From positions 1-20,760 of the forward strand of contig PKYZ01000229.1 in the NCBI GenBank assembly GCA_003132865.1: a stretch of 20,760 nucleotides of DNA, given 5' to 3'. The notes under the pieces were generated by a model, which did not search any database, was not told the DNA's origin, and saw only the letters and a program-made list of their open reading frames with translations. Below, one piece after another: positions 1 through 7,390 of the stretch. Each line of letters starts with the position of its first letter. Positions within the stretch are counted from its first letter, which is position 1. The translations under genes and the position numbers were made by a program. The DNA comes from Bryobacterales bacterium (GTDB lineage: Bacteria > Acidobacteriota > Terriglobia > Bryobacterales > Bryobacteraceae).

Positions 1-97
1 AGATTTGCGAAAGTCCCGCTAGAACCTGGCCGATGACACGCACGTAGCGCTCACGAAGGATTGCTTCAAATTCCGCCTCCACCCAGCCATCGTTCAT
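1..97 (-). CDS. Partial N-terminus of a probable ECF-type sigma factor
   Basis: An open frame starts at ATG 97-95 and runs off the left edge, giving 32 residues. It is preceded by an in-frame stop about 14 codons upstream. The N-terminal pattern (EAEFEAILRERY, then VRVIGQVLAGL) resembles the start of sigma-70 region 2 in ECF sigma factors, where an F-E-x-[IL]-[FL]-R-x-x-Y helix is usual. ECF regulators are common in this type of genome. It is divergent from the permease relic at 131-924. No good Shine-Dalgarno sequence precedes the ATG. The identification rests on about 30 residues, so another helical regulator is possible. Confidence 0.4.
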   Translation of the reverse strand, partial: MNDGWVEAEFEAILRERYVRVIGQVLAGLSQI

Positions 98-130
98 TTG
101 TTGCCGCGTGTAGCTGTATAACGTCGAGCC

Positions 131-924
131 TTGCCTAATCTAACCGATTGTGGCGCAGAAAGTAGTGTGGCAGTGCTTTTCCTCTCCGGACTCCTGCGCC
201 TCTCCTTCCGCAAGCTGATCGCAGTCGATCCCGGCTTTGCCCGCGATAACGTCGTCTTGTTCGACATCGAGCCCCGCAATCCCGAAAGTCATCGTGCGGA
301 TTCAGGCGCCGAACTGCTCGAATATCTCCGCCATCTCCCTGCAGTCCAAGCCGCGAGTTTGTCGCAACAGCGGCCCATGGGTGGCGACATGGTCTGGATC
401 ATGACGCCAATCGTCCACCTGCCCGGCCGCGCAAACGAAACGGTCCGTCCACGCGAGGTGCCCGTTTCCGCGGGATTCTTCCGCGCCATGCAGATCCGCT
501 GGATCGCCGTCCGCGACTTTCTCCCCGAAGAGATCGCGGCGAACTCCCCAGCGGTGATTGTGAACCAGGCCTTCGTCGACAAGTTCTTACCCGGGCGAAA
601 CCCCATCGGCCAGCGTTTCGACAAGTTTGGCGACGATCCCGATCCTGTCCCGCAACAGATAGTCGGAGTGGTTGCCAATGCCCGCTATAACAACCTCCGG
701 GAGCCCGCGGGGCCGTCGATCTATACCCCGCCCCGCGATGCGGCCGCGCCGGCCTCGGCCTGGCCCGCTATCTCGCTTCGCAGTTGTTCGGCGTCAAGCC
801 AGCCGATTTCTGGAGCCTGGCCGCCCCGCTTGCTTGCATCCTGATCGCCGCCGTCGCCGCCGTCCTCCCGCCGGCCCTCCGCGCCGCCAGCGCCGATCCC
901 CTCATCGCCTTGCGGTACGAGTGA
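131..924 (+). pseudogene. ADOP-family (MacB/FtsX-like) ABC permease relic
   Basis: Two reading frames hold pieces of one permease. Frame 131-844 carries the end of a transmembrane helix followed by FRKLIAVDPGFARDNVVLF and a MacB-type periplasmic domain (AIVNQAF-like VIVNQAFVDKF, NPIGQRF, QQIVGVVANARYNNLRE), ending near position 740. From about 751 a different frame reads GLGLARYLASQLFGV, then a last membrane helix and the classic family ending ASADPLIALRYE with TGA at 922-924. In intact family members (acidobacterial duplicated orphan permeases, about 800 residues) well over 100 residues lie between these pieces, and a complete first FtsX core comes before them. The gene therefore lacks its N-terminal half and has an internal deletion plus frame change near 740-751. 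No function is expected. The 131 start is only where the open frame begins; homology starts around 173. Confidence 0.75.
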
Positions 925-933
925 CAGACCAGA

Positions 934-961
934 AGTCAGGAGTCAGGAGTCGGAAGTCAGA
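934..961. repeat. Heptamer tandem repeat, four copies of AGTCAGG-like unit
   Basis: Four adjacent 7-bp units, AGTCAGG, AGTCAGG, AGTCGGA and AGTCAGA, fill 934-961. They lie between the stop of the permease relic (924) and the stop of the VOC gene (966), so this is the convergent gap between two genes. The length unit of seven is not codon-sized and the tract is outside any supported gene. It looks like a simple-sequence tract made by slippage. Confidence 0.8.
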
Positions 962-965
962 ATAA

Positions 966-1874
966 TTACTTGTCCAGTATCGGCGAACAGCAGGGCTTCT
1001 CCACCGGCTTCGGCTCCATCAGTTCGGCGCGCGTGCCATTCGGATCGTAGAGATTAAGCTGCCATTTTCCGTCGCGGCCGATCTTGGGCTTCTCCGGATT
1101 CATGCCGCGCGCGACCACCGTGCGATAACCCGCCTCCACGCTCGGCACGCCCAGAGCCAGATGGTGCATCACGCCCAGCGTGCGCGGAGACGGATTGTGT
1201 ACGTTGAGCATGTACTCCAGCCAGTCGGTGCCATCCGGCACCCGCATATCGACCCAGTCCGTGCGGTCGTCCTGCATGCCGCCGTGCCAGATGTCGTGAA
1301 ATCCGAGAATATCTTTGTAGAAGCGGTCGGCGGCCGCGCGGTCGGCAACCGTGATTCCCACATGTATGATGCGCTCGGAGACACGCGTGTCCGGCAGGAA
1401 CTTGCCGAAGTTCTTGCTGTGCAGCGAACCGGGACGGTATTCGACGAATTCCACGTTGTGGCCGTCGGGGTCTTTCAGCATCATGCTGAGGTTGCCGTCG
1501 AGGCCCGCCTGCGGAGTCTCCGGCACCTTCACGCCCTTGCCGGCCAGATAGTCGCGCAGTTGTTGAATGTTGGTGGTTTCGAAGGCAATGTGCGACAGGC
1601 GGTCTTCCGTCTCGCTCTTCAATTCGGGAAAGACCTCGATGTACTGGTGATCGTTGACCTTGAAATACGTGAGCATCAACCCGCCGGAAGGCTTGTCGAC
1701 CGTGAAGGGTTCCTGATAGCCAAGCACATGGCCATAGAACTGGCGTGCAGCCGCCAGGTCGTTGGTCTTCAGTCCGATGTGCGCGACTCCCACGATGGGC
1801 GGGCGCTCCTGCGCGCAGCCCGGCAGAGCCGCCACGACTATTAACGGAACAATTGACGGAACGAGGTAACGCAT
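966..1874 (-). CDS. Exported double-VOC (glyoxalase/dioxygenase-fold) lipoprotein
   Basis: This is a 302-residue protein with two vicinal-oxygen-chelate domains, at about residues 28-150 and 170-290. The first begins VGVAHIGLKTNDLAAARQFY and ends near DPDGHNVEFVEY. The second begins RIIHVGITVADRAAADRFY and ends near YDPNGTRAELMEP. A histidine in the first strand and a glutamate in the last strand of each half are the usual metal ligands of the fold. The start chosen (MRYLVPSIVPLIVVAALPGC) gives a signal sequence with a lipobox-like LPGC at Cys20; the longer open frame upstream lies inside the preceding gene. An AAAGGTG lies about 14 bases before the ATG. The substrate is unknown; VOC proteins include glyoxalases, extradiol dioxygenases and resistance proteins. 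It follows the membrane-protein gene by 13 bases and is probably cotranscribed with it. Confidence 0.85.
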   Translation of the reverse strand: MRYLVPSIVPLIVVAALPGCAQERPPIVGVAHIGLKTNDLAAARQFYGHVLGYQEPFTVDKPSGGLMLTYFKVNDHQYIEVFPELKSETEDRLSHIAFETTNIQQLRDYLAGKGVKVPETPQAGLDGNLSMMLKDPDGHNVEFVEYRPGSLHSKNFGKFLPDTRVSERIIHVGITVADRAAADRFYKDILGFHDIWHGGMQDDRTDWVDMRVPDGTDWLEYMLNVHNPSPRTLGVMHHLALGVPSVEAGYRTVVARGMNPEKPKIGRDGKWQLNLYDPNGTRAELMEPKPVEKPCCSPILDK

Positions 1875-1887
1875 GAAGCCAGCAGTA

Positions 1888-2613
1888 TCACCTTTCGCGG
1901 GTTGACGCCACTCCGATTCCGCCTGTGCTTCCCAACCAAAGAAAAGGCGGCATGGCAAGCATCGACACCAGTAATGGGAGTGTCGCGATTCCGAGACCCT
2001 TCTCGTTTCCGGCGATCGAGCTTAGGAATCCGAGCAGTCCGGCAAGGGTGGCGGCCAGGCCCAGGATGCGCGCGAGCAGGCGCGGAAAGGTCGAGAGACC
2101 CTGCACGGTCAGATAGAACGGGCTTTGGAGAAGGATCACGAGAAAGGCGCAGGCCCACTTGACGAGCGAGTGCGGGCGGATCGACGCCCAGGCGGCTGGG
2201 TTGTGTTGTTCGGTGACGCCGAGGATCGCGCGGTTCTCGGCAACGTCGTAGCCCGCCGCGACGAGGATGAGAACGACGCAGACGGGGGCGAGCGCGGCGA
2301 TCCAGCGGCGATCCGAGGACCATTGCAGAATCGCGATGCAGGTGAACAGCGCCACGTAGCTCGGGATATATCCGAAGTCGATGTATTGCTGGCGGGTCAT
2401 TTCGGCCATGTTTTGTCCGGGCGCGAGAATTTCGACGGGCCAGGGCGGCTTGGCCATTTGCATGGCGAGTACCGGGTTATTGACGCCGTAGGGCAACATG
2501 GCCGGGCGGGTCCAGTTTTGCGCCAGCGAAACCTGGAACCAGACGCCAAAAAACAGCACGGCCAAGGAGGCGATGAAGGCCAGCAGCCAAACGGTTCGCA
2601 TGTGGGGGTTCAT
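1888..2613 (-). CDS. Six-helix integral membrane protein of unknown function
   Basis: The 241-residue product has about six hydrophobic segments: near residues 9-30 (WLLAFIASLAVLFFGVWF), 78-93, 100-120, 145-165, 175-198 and 205-225. Between the first two is an extracytoplasmic-looking loop with NPVLAMQMAKPPWPVEIL. I do not recognise a family. ATG 2613-2611 (MNPHMRTVW) is chosen; a second ATG at 2601 is equally possible, and neither has a convincing Shine-Dalgarno. A TACAAT -10-like hexamer lies 8 bases before the first ATG, which would fit a leaderless message. The longer open frame reaching 2832 crosses the palindromic repeat at 2636-2660 and the divergent peptidase gene, so it is not used. 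The VOC lipoprotein gene follows after 13 bases, which suggests the two act together at the cell envelope. Confidence 0.75.
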   Translation of the reverse strand: MNPHMRTVWLLAFIASLAVLFFGVWFQVSLAQNWTRPAMLPYGVNNPVLAMQMAKPPWPVEILAPGQNMAEMTRQQYIDFGYIPSYVALFTCIAILQWSSDRRWIAALAPVCVVLILVAAGYDVAENRAILGVTEQHNPAAWASIRPHSLVKWACAFLVILLQSPFYLTVQGLSTFPRLLARILGLAATLAGLLGFLSSIAGNEKGLGIATLPLLVSMLAMPPFLWLGSTGGIGVASTRER

Positions 2614-2621
2614 TCTTTGCA

Positions 2622-2627
2622 ATTGTA
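2622..2627 (-). promoter_or_regulatory. Possible -10 element (TACAAT) for the membrane-protein/VOC operon
   Basis: On the minus strand TACAAT reads from 2627 to 2622, and the chosen ATG (2613) begins 8 bases after it. Transcription would then begin at or next to the start codon. No good -35 is visible. The call is tentative and rests on the match and the spacing. Confidence 0.3.
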
Positions 2628-2635
2628 CGCCGATT

Positions 2636-2660
2636 GGCAGGCCGGGAGGCCTGCCCCACC
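2636..2660 (-). repeat. Intergenic palindromic repeat (GTGGGGCAGGCCTCC family), copy 1
   Basis: GGCAGGCC (2636-2643) and GGCCTGCC (2648-2655) form a perfect 8-bp inverted repeat around GGGA, followed by CCACC. Read on the minus strand it starts GGTGGGGCAGGCCTCC. The same element with small changes occurs at 18815-18840 and, less completely, twice after 20600. It lies in the divergent gap between the membrane-protein gene and the S10 peptidase gene. It could form a strong hairpin in RNA. Confidence 0.7.
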
Positions 2661-2696
2661 GCAATTCATGAGAGAATACGCCGAAAGGAGAAAACC

Positions 2697-4256
2697 ATGT
2701 TCCGACTGCGATACGCGGTCTTCCTGGTGGCCGCAGCCCTACCGCTGTTTGCCCAGAGACCGCCGGCCGCGGAATCGCCGGCCACTCCGGCTGCCGAAGA
2801 GAAGCCGGCTCCCATCCCCTCCGAAACCACATCCGTCACGGACCACGAACTGCAGCTCGACGGCAAGACGATCCACTACAAGGCCACAGCCGCGACACTG
2901 CTGATCGATGGCGACGACGAAAAGCCGTACGGCATCGTTTTCTATGTGGCATACACACTGAGCGGCGTCAGCGATCCGCGCACGAGACCGGTCACATTTC
3001 TTTACAACGGAGGGCCGGGTTCGGCGAGTCTGTGGCTGCACATGGGTTCCATCGGCCCGGTGCGCGTGGCCACCGCCAGTCCGGAAGCCACGGGCGCCGC
3101 CCCGTATCAAGTTATGCCGAACCAGTACTCGCTGCTGGACAAGACCGATCTGGTGTTCGTGGACGCCGTGGGGACCGGCTATTCGCGGCCGGTCGGAAAA
3201 GCCACCATCAAGAACTTCGCCGGGACCGACCAAGACGTGCAGGCGTTTGCCAAATTCATCCAGCGCTACGTCGGCGTGAACCACCGATGGAATTCGCCCA
3301 AGTTCCTGTTCGGCGAATCGTACGGCACCACGCGCTCGGCGGCACTGGTGGATGCGCTGGAGAACGGCGGCATGTCGTTCAACGGCGTGATTCTGATGTC
3401 GACGATTCTGAACTATTACACGCATGCGCCGGGAAGCGACGCGGAATACATCGGGAACCTGCCCTCCTATGCGGCCATTGCCTGGCATTTTGAGAAGATC
3501 GCGCACAAGGGGCGGGATGAGAAGGCGTTCCGCGACGAAGTGCGGGCGTTCGCGCGCGGCGCTTACGCGGAGGCCCTGGCACAGGGACAAAACCTGCCGC
3601 AGGCGCAGGTGGATGGAATGGCTGCCAAGCTGGCGGGCTACACCGGGTTGAGCGTGCAGTACATCAAGGAAGCCAATCTGCGGGTGAGTCCGAGCCGCTT
3701 CCGTAAGGAGCTGCTGCGAGACCAGCGCATGATTCTGGGACGATATGACGCGCGGTTTGAAGGAACCGATGCCGACGCGGCAGGCGAGACCCCCGGCTAC
3801 GATCCGTCCAGCTCCGGCATCACAGGGGCGTTCGTATCCGCGTTCCACGATTATCTCGACCGCGAGCTGAAATACACGACCAAGGAGACGTATTTCCCCA
3901 GAGGTCCGAAGGTGAACGAGGACTGGGATCACAACCACCACCCGCCGGGAGCGGGCGGACCCGGGCCGCAAGGGCCGCCGCTTAGAGAACCGTATGTGGC
4001 GGGCGATCTGGCGGATGCGATGCGGAAAAATCCGCGGCTGAAAGTGTTCTCTGCGAACGGATTGTTCGATCTGGCGACGCCCTTCTTCATCACCGAGTAC
4101 GACCTGGCGCATATGGAACTGGAACCGAAGCTGCGCGGGAATATCGAGTTCGCATACTACCACTCGGGTCACATGATTTATCTGAATGTGGATGCGTTGA
4201 AACAGTTGAAGGCCGACTTGGCGGGGTTCTATTCGCGCGCGGCGGCTGGCGATTGA
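2697..4256 (+). CDS. Exported S10 serine carboxypeptidase-like peptidase
   Basis: The 519-residue product is a member of peptidase family S10 (alpha/beta-hydrolase fold). A signal peptide spans about residues 1-19, cleaved near LFAQ, and is followed by a Pro/Ala-rich linker. NGGPGSAS (residues 104-111) is the oxyanion-hole motif, GESYGT (206-211) contains the nucleophile Ser208, SANGLFDLATPF supplies Asp458, and YYHSGHMIYL supplies His492, so the triad is complete. It should remove C-terminal residues from peptides outside the cytoplasm; the exact substrate cannot be read from sequence. ATG 2697 is chosen because AAAGGAG lies 6 bases upstream (2684-2690); the longer frame from 2634 runs through the palindromic repeat. 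A truncated cytochrome c gene begins one base after its stop. Confidence 0.93.
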   Translation: MFRLRYAVFLVAAALPLFAQRPPAAESPATPAAEEKPAPIPSETTSVTDHELQLDGKTIHYKATAATLLIDGDDEKPYGIVFYVAYTLSGVSDPRTRPVTFLYNGGPGSASLWLHMGSIGPVRVATASPEATGAAPYQVMPNQYSLLDKTDLVFVDAVGTGYSRPVGKATIKNFAGTDQDVQAFAKFIQRYVGVNHRWNSPKFLFGESYGTTRSAALVDALENGGMSFNGVILMSTILNYYTHAPGSDAEYIGNLPSYAAIAWHFEKIAHKGRDEKAFRDEVRAFARGAYAEALAQGQNLPQAQVDGMAAKLAGYTGLSVQYIKEANLRVSPSRFRKELLRDQRMILGRYDARFEGTDADAAGETPGYDPSSSGITGAFVSAFHDYLDRELKYTTKETYFPRGPKVNEDWDHNHHPPGAGGPGPQGPPLREPYVAGDLADAMRKNPRLKVFSANGLFDLATPFFITEYDLAHMELEPKLRGNIEFAYYHSGHMIYLNVDALKQLKADLAGFYSRAAAGD

Positions 4257-4257
4257 G

Positions 4258-4420
4258 ATGATGAGGCTGGCTGTCGGATTGCTTCTCACGCCATTGCTGC
4301 CCGCCAACACCGGCCCAGTAGTCTTCGCCGGCCACTGCGCCGGCTGTCACGGCAGCGATGCGCGCGGCAGCGGCAAAGGGCCGGGGCTGGCGGCCAATCC
4401 GCGGCTGTTGAACTCCCCCG
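4258..4420 (+). pseudogene. Truncated cytochrome c gene (signal peptide plus haem site only)
   Basis: The frame starts at ATG 4258 (or 4261), one base after the peptidase TGA. It reads a short signal peptide (MMRLAVGLLLTPLLPAN) and then FAGHCAGCHGSDARGSGKGPGL, with a CxxCH haem-attachment motif (CAGCH). Around position 4405-4420 the cytochrome-like sequence ends. The frame continues to a stop at 4488, but that part is the complement of the TIGR03437-like domain coded on the other strand. An ordinary class I cytochrome c needs roughly 80-100 residues and a distal methionine, which are missing. This is therefore a 5' fragment left by a rearrangement, not a working cytochrome. Confidence 0.65.
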
Positions 4421-6028
4421 AGCGTCGTGGGCAGGAAACCGGCGGCATTGAAAGTTGCCGAAACTGGCGCAGACGGGCCGAGGTGTAGTCCGTAGATGGA
4501 GATCAACTCGTCCGGTGCCAGGCGTCCCGACAGAACTCCACCTGCGGCGTTGGCGATGCCAAACATCCATGGGGCGGAAGTCAGGCCGGGCGCAGAGCCG
4601 GGCGAGAAGGCGGAGATCGGACCGGTGGCTCCGCCAACGTGACCGTGCCGTCGGCGTCCACGGCGAGCGCCGCCGCCACCGTATCGCTGGGGAAGAGCGC
4701 CGAGTAGGATAGCGCCGAGCCGGTGGAATTCAACTCCGCCAGGAATTCGCTCCCGTTCGAAGTCACGGATACCTTGCTAGGAAAATCGGTGGACCTTGTG
4801 ATGCCCGAAACCCACACGTCGCCCGCGGAATCGACGGCAATGGTTTGCGCCTGATCGTTTCCCGACCCGCCCAGGAACGTGGCCCACACCATAGCGCTCC
4901 CCGTGGGATTGAGTTTGGCTACGAATGCGTCGGAAGGACCTACGAATGGGGGAGCTACCTGGCCCGCGAGCGCGGTTTGAAACGCACCCGCCGTCGCCGG
5001 AAACGCCAAGTCCGACGTGGAACCAGCGAGATAGGCATGCCCCGCTCCATCCGCGGCAATGGCAGTGACGAAGTCTGTGGCAAGGGTGCCGACCGTAGGT
5101 TCGAGACTCCCAGCCCCCAGATACGTAACATAGACCAAAGCGGTCCCAGCGGAGTTCACCTTGGCGACGAAAGCGCCAATCCCATTGGTCAGCAGCGCGC
5201 CGGGGGTGGTTGACAGTCCCATGCCCGCGTTCCCCGCGATATACGCATTGCCCGCCGGGTCCACAGCAATCGCCGACCCGGAGGTAAAAACTGGACTCAA
5301 GAAGCAGGAACTGCCTTTTTCGGCTGTTTCACACCCGGGCTGTGGGCCGGTGAGCGTCCCGGCATATAGGATCTGGCTGCCCGACGGGTCGATCTTAGCG
5401 AAGAACGCGCCGGAGATGATTTTGACGCCACAGCAGGACACGCCGTCGGCCGGCATGCCCGGTGTGTGCGGATAGTCCTGAGCCACCGTGGTACCCGTGA
5501 CGTACGCATCTCCCTTGGAATCGGCCGCCACGCCGCTCAGCAAGCTATAGCCCGTCCTGCCTCCAAGATAAGTCGAATAGAGCACCGTACCGTCCGCGCT
5601 CAGCTTCATTAGAAAGCCCGTTCCGGCGAGAACGCCCACGCCCGCGGTGTACGAGACGATTTGCAGCGGATTGTGCAGCGGAAAATCCGTCGATGTCGTG
5701 TTGCCGGCGATATAGATATTCCCCGAGGGGTCCACCGCGATCCCATTCGCCTGGTCCGTCCCCTTGCCGCTGAAGGTGCCGATCAGGGTGAGATTCCCGG
5801 AAGGGTCCAGCTTGCCGACAAAGACATCCGTCACCGGAATGTCATATCATATGGAGCAGACGAGGCAGGCACAATCACGCGACTGCCCGTAATATACGTG
5901 TTCCCGTCCGTATCCGTGTCGATGGCCGACACCTGGTATTGGTTCGCATCGCCTATGTAAGTGGTGTAAGTGGCGGCGTGGGCTGCAACGGCACACGCCA
6001 GCAGAGCAATTACAGCATAGTTTTGCAT
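4408..6028 (-). pseudogene. SBBP-repeat beta-propeller protein with TIGR03437-like tail, frameshifted and truncated
   Basis: Three frames give one protein. ATG 6028, with GGAG 5 bases upstream, starts MQNYAVIALLACAVAAHA, a signal peptide, then ATYTTYIGDANQYQ and DTDTDGNTYITGS. A tandem TCATA duplication at 5842-5851 shifts the frame. The next frame (5834-4581) holds repeated SBBP units such as AVDPSGNIYIAGNTTSTDFP and FLGGSGNDQAQTIAVDSAGD. Near 4640 a second, one-base shift occurs. The third frame reads GPISAFSPGSAPGL and then a Solibacter TIGR03437-like domain (NAAGGVLSGRLAPDELISIYG, LGPSAP, GFLPTTLGGVQ), which breaks off at about 4408 where cytochrome c sequence begins. The intact protein would be an exported or surface propeller. 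Two lesions plus the lost 3' end argue for a pseudogene over sequencing error. Confidence 0.8.
5842..5851. repeat. 5-bp tandem duplication (TCATA x2) causing a frameshift
   Basis: TCATATCATA reads on the plus strand, TATGATATGA on the coding strand. Removing one copy restores the frame so that the protein reads SSAPYDIPVTDVFVGKLDPSG, with a normal SBBP start (TDVFVGKLDPSG). With both copies the frame ends at a TGA at 5833-5831. Confidence 0.75.
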
Positions 6029-6125
6029 GGAATCTCCGCGGACGCGGCCACTTCAGATTATCACCTCCGAATCGGAATCGCAAATTGTTTTTTGGGGGCC
6101 AATGCCGGGACACAAGGCGCGCCGC

Positions 6126-6131
6126 TATACT
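6126..6131 (+). promoter_or_regulatory. Possible -10 element (TATACT) for the M24 peptidase operon
   Basis: TATACT ends 8 bases before ATG 6140, so transcription would begin at about the start codon (leaderless message). No convincing -35 is seen at 16-18 bases. The divergent SBBP pseudogene starts at 6028, leaving about 110 bases shared between the two genes. Confidence 0.35.
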
Positions 6132-6139
6132 GTATAGGA

Positions 6140-7387
6140 ATGCGCCTCTTCTACCTCTTCTGCGCTCTATTAGCCGCCCGCCCCGGCCTCGCCGCGCCCG
6201 GCCCGGACCCGTATCGCGCGCGCCGCGCCGAGCTATCCGGGAAGCTTCACAACGGCGTGCTCGTGCTGTTTGGCCACACCGAGAAAGGCGAGGAGAACAT
6301 CCGTACCGGCTTTTTCCAGGAGTCCAATTTCTACTACCTCACCGGCTGGCAGGACCCCGGCGCCATTCTGTTAGTCACGCCTCCACAGGATGACAAGCTG
6401 TACGCTGTCCTCTTCCTCCCGCGCCGTCAGCAGGATCAGGAAAAGTGGACCGGCCGCAAAGCCGGACCGGATGACGCCAACATCAACCAACTTACCGGCT
6501 TCGATACCGTGCTGCCCGTGGAAACCTTCGAGAGCGAGTTACGCAAGCAACTGGACCACTATTCCGGCATTTACGCGCTCGGCGAGCCGAGCACCACCGA
6601 GCTTAAGGCGCTGGCTCCATTTCGCGATATCTCCGGCGCCGGCCAGTCGATCGCGCGCCTGCGCATGCATAAGTCGCCCGAAGAGCTGGCGCTCATTCAG
6701 AAATCCATCGACGCCACTCTGGACGCGCATCGCGCCGCGTGGAAACGCGCGGCGCCGGGTTTGTATGAATATCAGGTCGCCGCCACCATGACCGCAGTCT
6801 ATTTCGCCGAAGGATGCGAGCGCCACGCCTATGCGCCCATCGTGGGCTCCGGTCCGAACAGCACCATCCTGCACTATTCCCGCAATTCCCGCCGCATGGA
6901 TCGCGGCGAGCTGCTGCTGATGGACGTCGGCGCCGAGTGCGCCGGATACGCCGCCGATATTACGCGCACCATCCCGGTGGGCGCGCGGTTCAGCAAACGC
7001 CAGCGGGAGATATACGAGATCGTGCTGGGCGCGCAGAACGCGGTGATCGCCGCGATCAAGCCGGGCCTTCCACTCGGCGACCTCGGCAAAATCGCCCGCG
7101 AATACATCGATACTCACGGCAAGGACCTGCACGGCGAGCCGCTGGGCAAGTACCTCACGCACGGCGTCAGCCATCATGTGGGACTGGACGTGCACGACGC
7201 CACCGATTTCAGCCAGCCGCTCGCCGAAGGCAATGTCATCACGGTGGAGCCGGGCATCTACATTCCCGAAGAGAACATCGGCATCCGCATCGAGGACATG
7301 GTGCTGGTGACCAAGGAGGCCGCGCGGCTGATGAGCGGCGCGCTGCCGCGCGATCCCGGCGAAATCGAGAAGGCTCTGGGCAGGTGA
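6140..7387 (+). CDS. Exported M24 metallopeptidase (Xaa-Pro aminopeptidase-like)
   Basis: The 415-residue protein has a signal peptide (MRLFYLFCALLAARPGLAAP), an aminopeptidase-P N-terminal domain at about 22-170 (GEENIRTGFFQESNFYYLTG is typical) and a pita-bread catalytic domain from about 175. The five dinuclear-metal ligands are all present: Asp262 (LLMDVGAE), Asp273 (AADITRT), His345 (GVSHHVGLDVHD), Glu370 (VEPGIYIP) and Glu385 (IRIEDMVLV). It should cleave an N-terminal residue preceding proline. The signal peptide places it outside the cytoplasm, unlike E. coli PepP. The start at 6140 fits the signal peptide; the longer frame from 5939 runs over the divergent gene. It is followed after 3 bases by a histidine kinase, so the peptidase and the two-component system are probably one operon. 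Confidence 0.93.
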   Translation: MRLFYLFCALLAARPGLAAPGPDPYRARRAELSGKLHNGVLVLFGHTEKGEENIRTGFFQESNFYYLTGWQDPGAILLVTPPQDDKLYAVLFLPRRQQDQEKWTGRKAGPDDANINQLTGFDTVLPVETFESELRKQLDHYSGIYALGEPSTTELKALAPFRDISGAGQSIARLRMHKSPEELALIQKSIDATLDAHRAAWKRAAPGLYEYQVAATMTAVYFAEGCERHAYAPIVGSGPNSTILHYSRNSRRMDRGELLLMDVGAECAGYAADITRTIPVGARFSKRQREIYEIVLGAQNAVIAAIKPGLPLGDLGKIAREYIDTHGKDLHGEPLGKYLTHGVSHHVGLDVHDATDFSQPLAEGNVITVEPGIYIPEENIGIRIEDMVLVTKEAARLMSGALPRDPGEIEKALGR

Positions 7388-7390
7388 ACG

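Noticed and set aside
934..961. Heptamer repeats as the beginning of a CRISPR array
   Set aside because: Units are directly adjacent with no spacers and only 7 bp long; no cas gene is present.
2634..2696. Upstream starts extending the S10 peptidase and fmt proteins
   Set aside because: The extensions run through palindromic repeats and would hide the signal peptide or the standard N-terminus; the downstream ATGs fit the families.
2739..4310. Long 523-residue open frame on the minus strand over the S10 peptidase gene
   Set aside because: It is antisense to a clear S10 enzyme with a complete triad; its translation is Arg/His/Val-rich and low in recognisable motifs, as expected for a GC-rich shadow frame.
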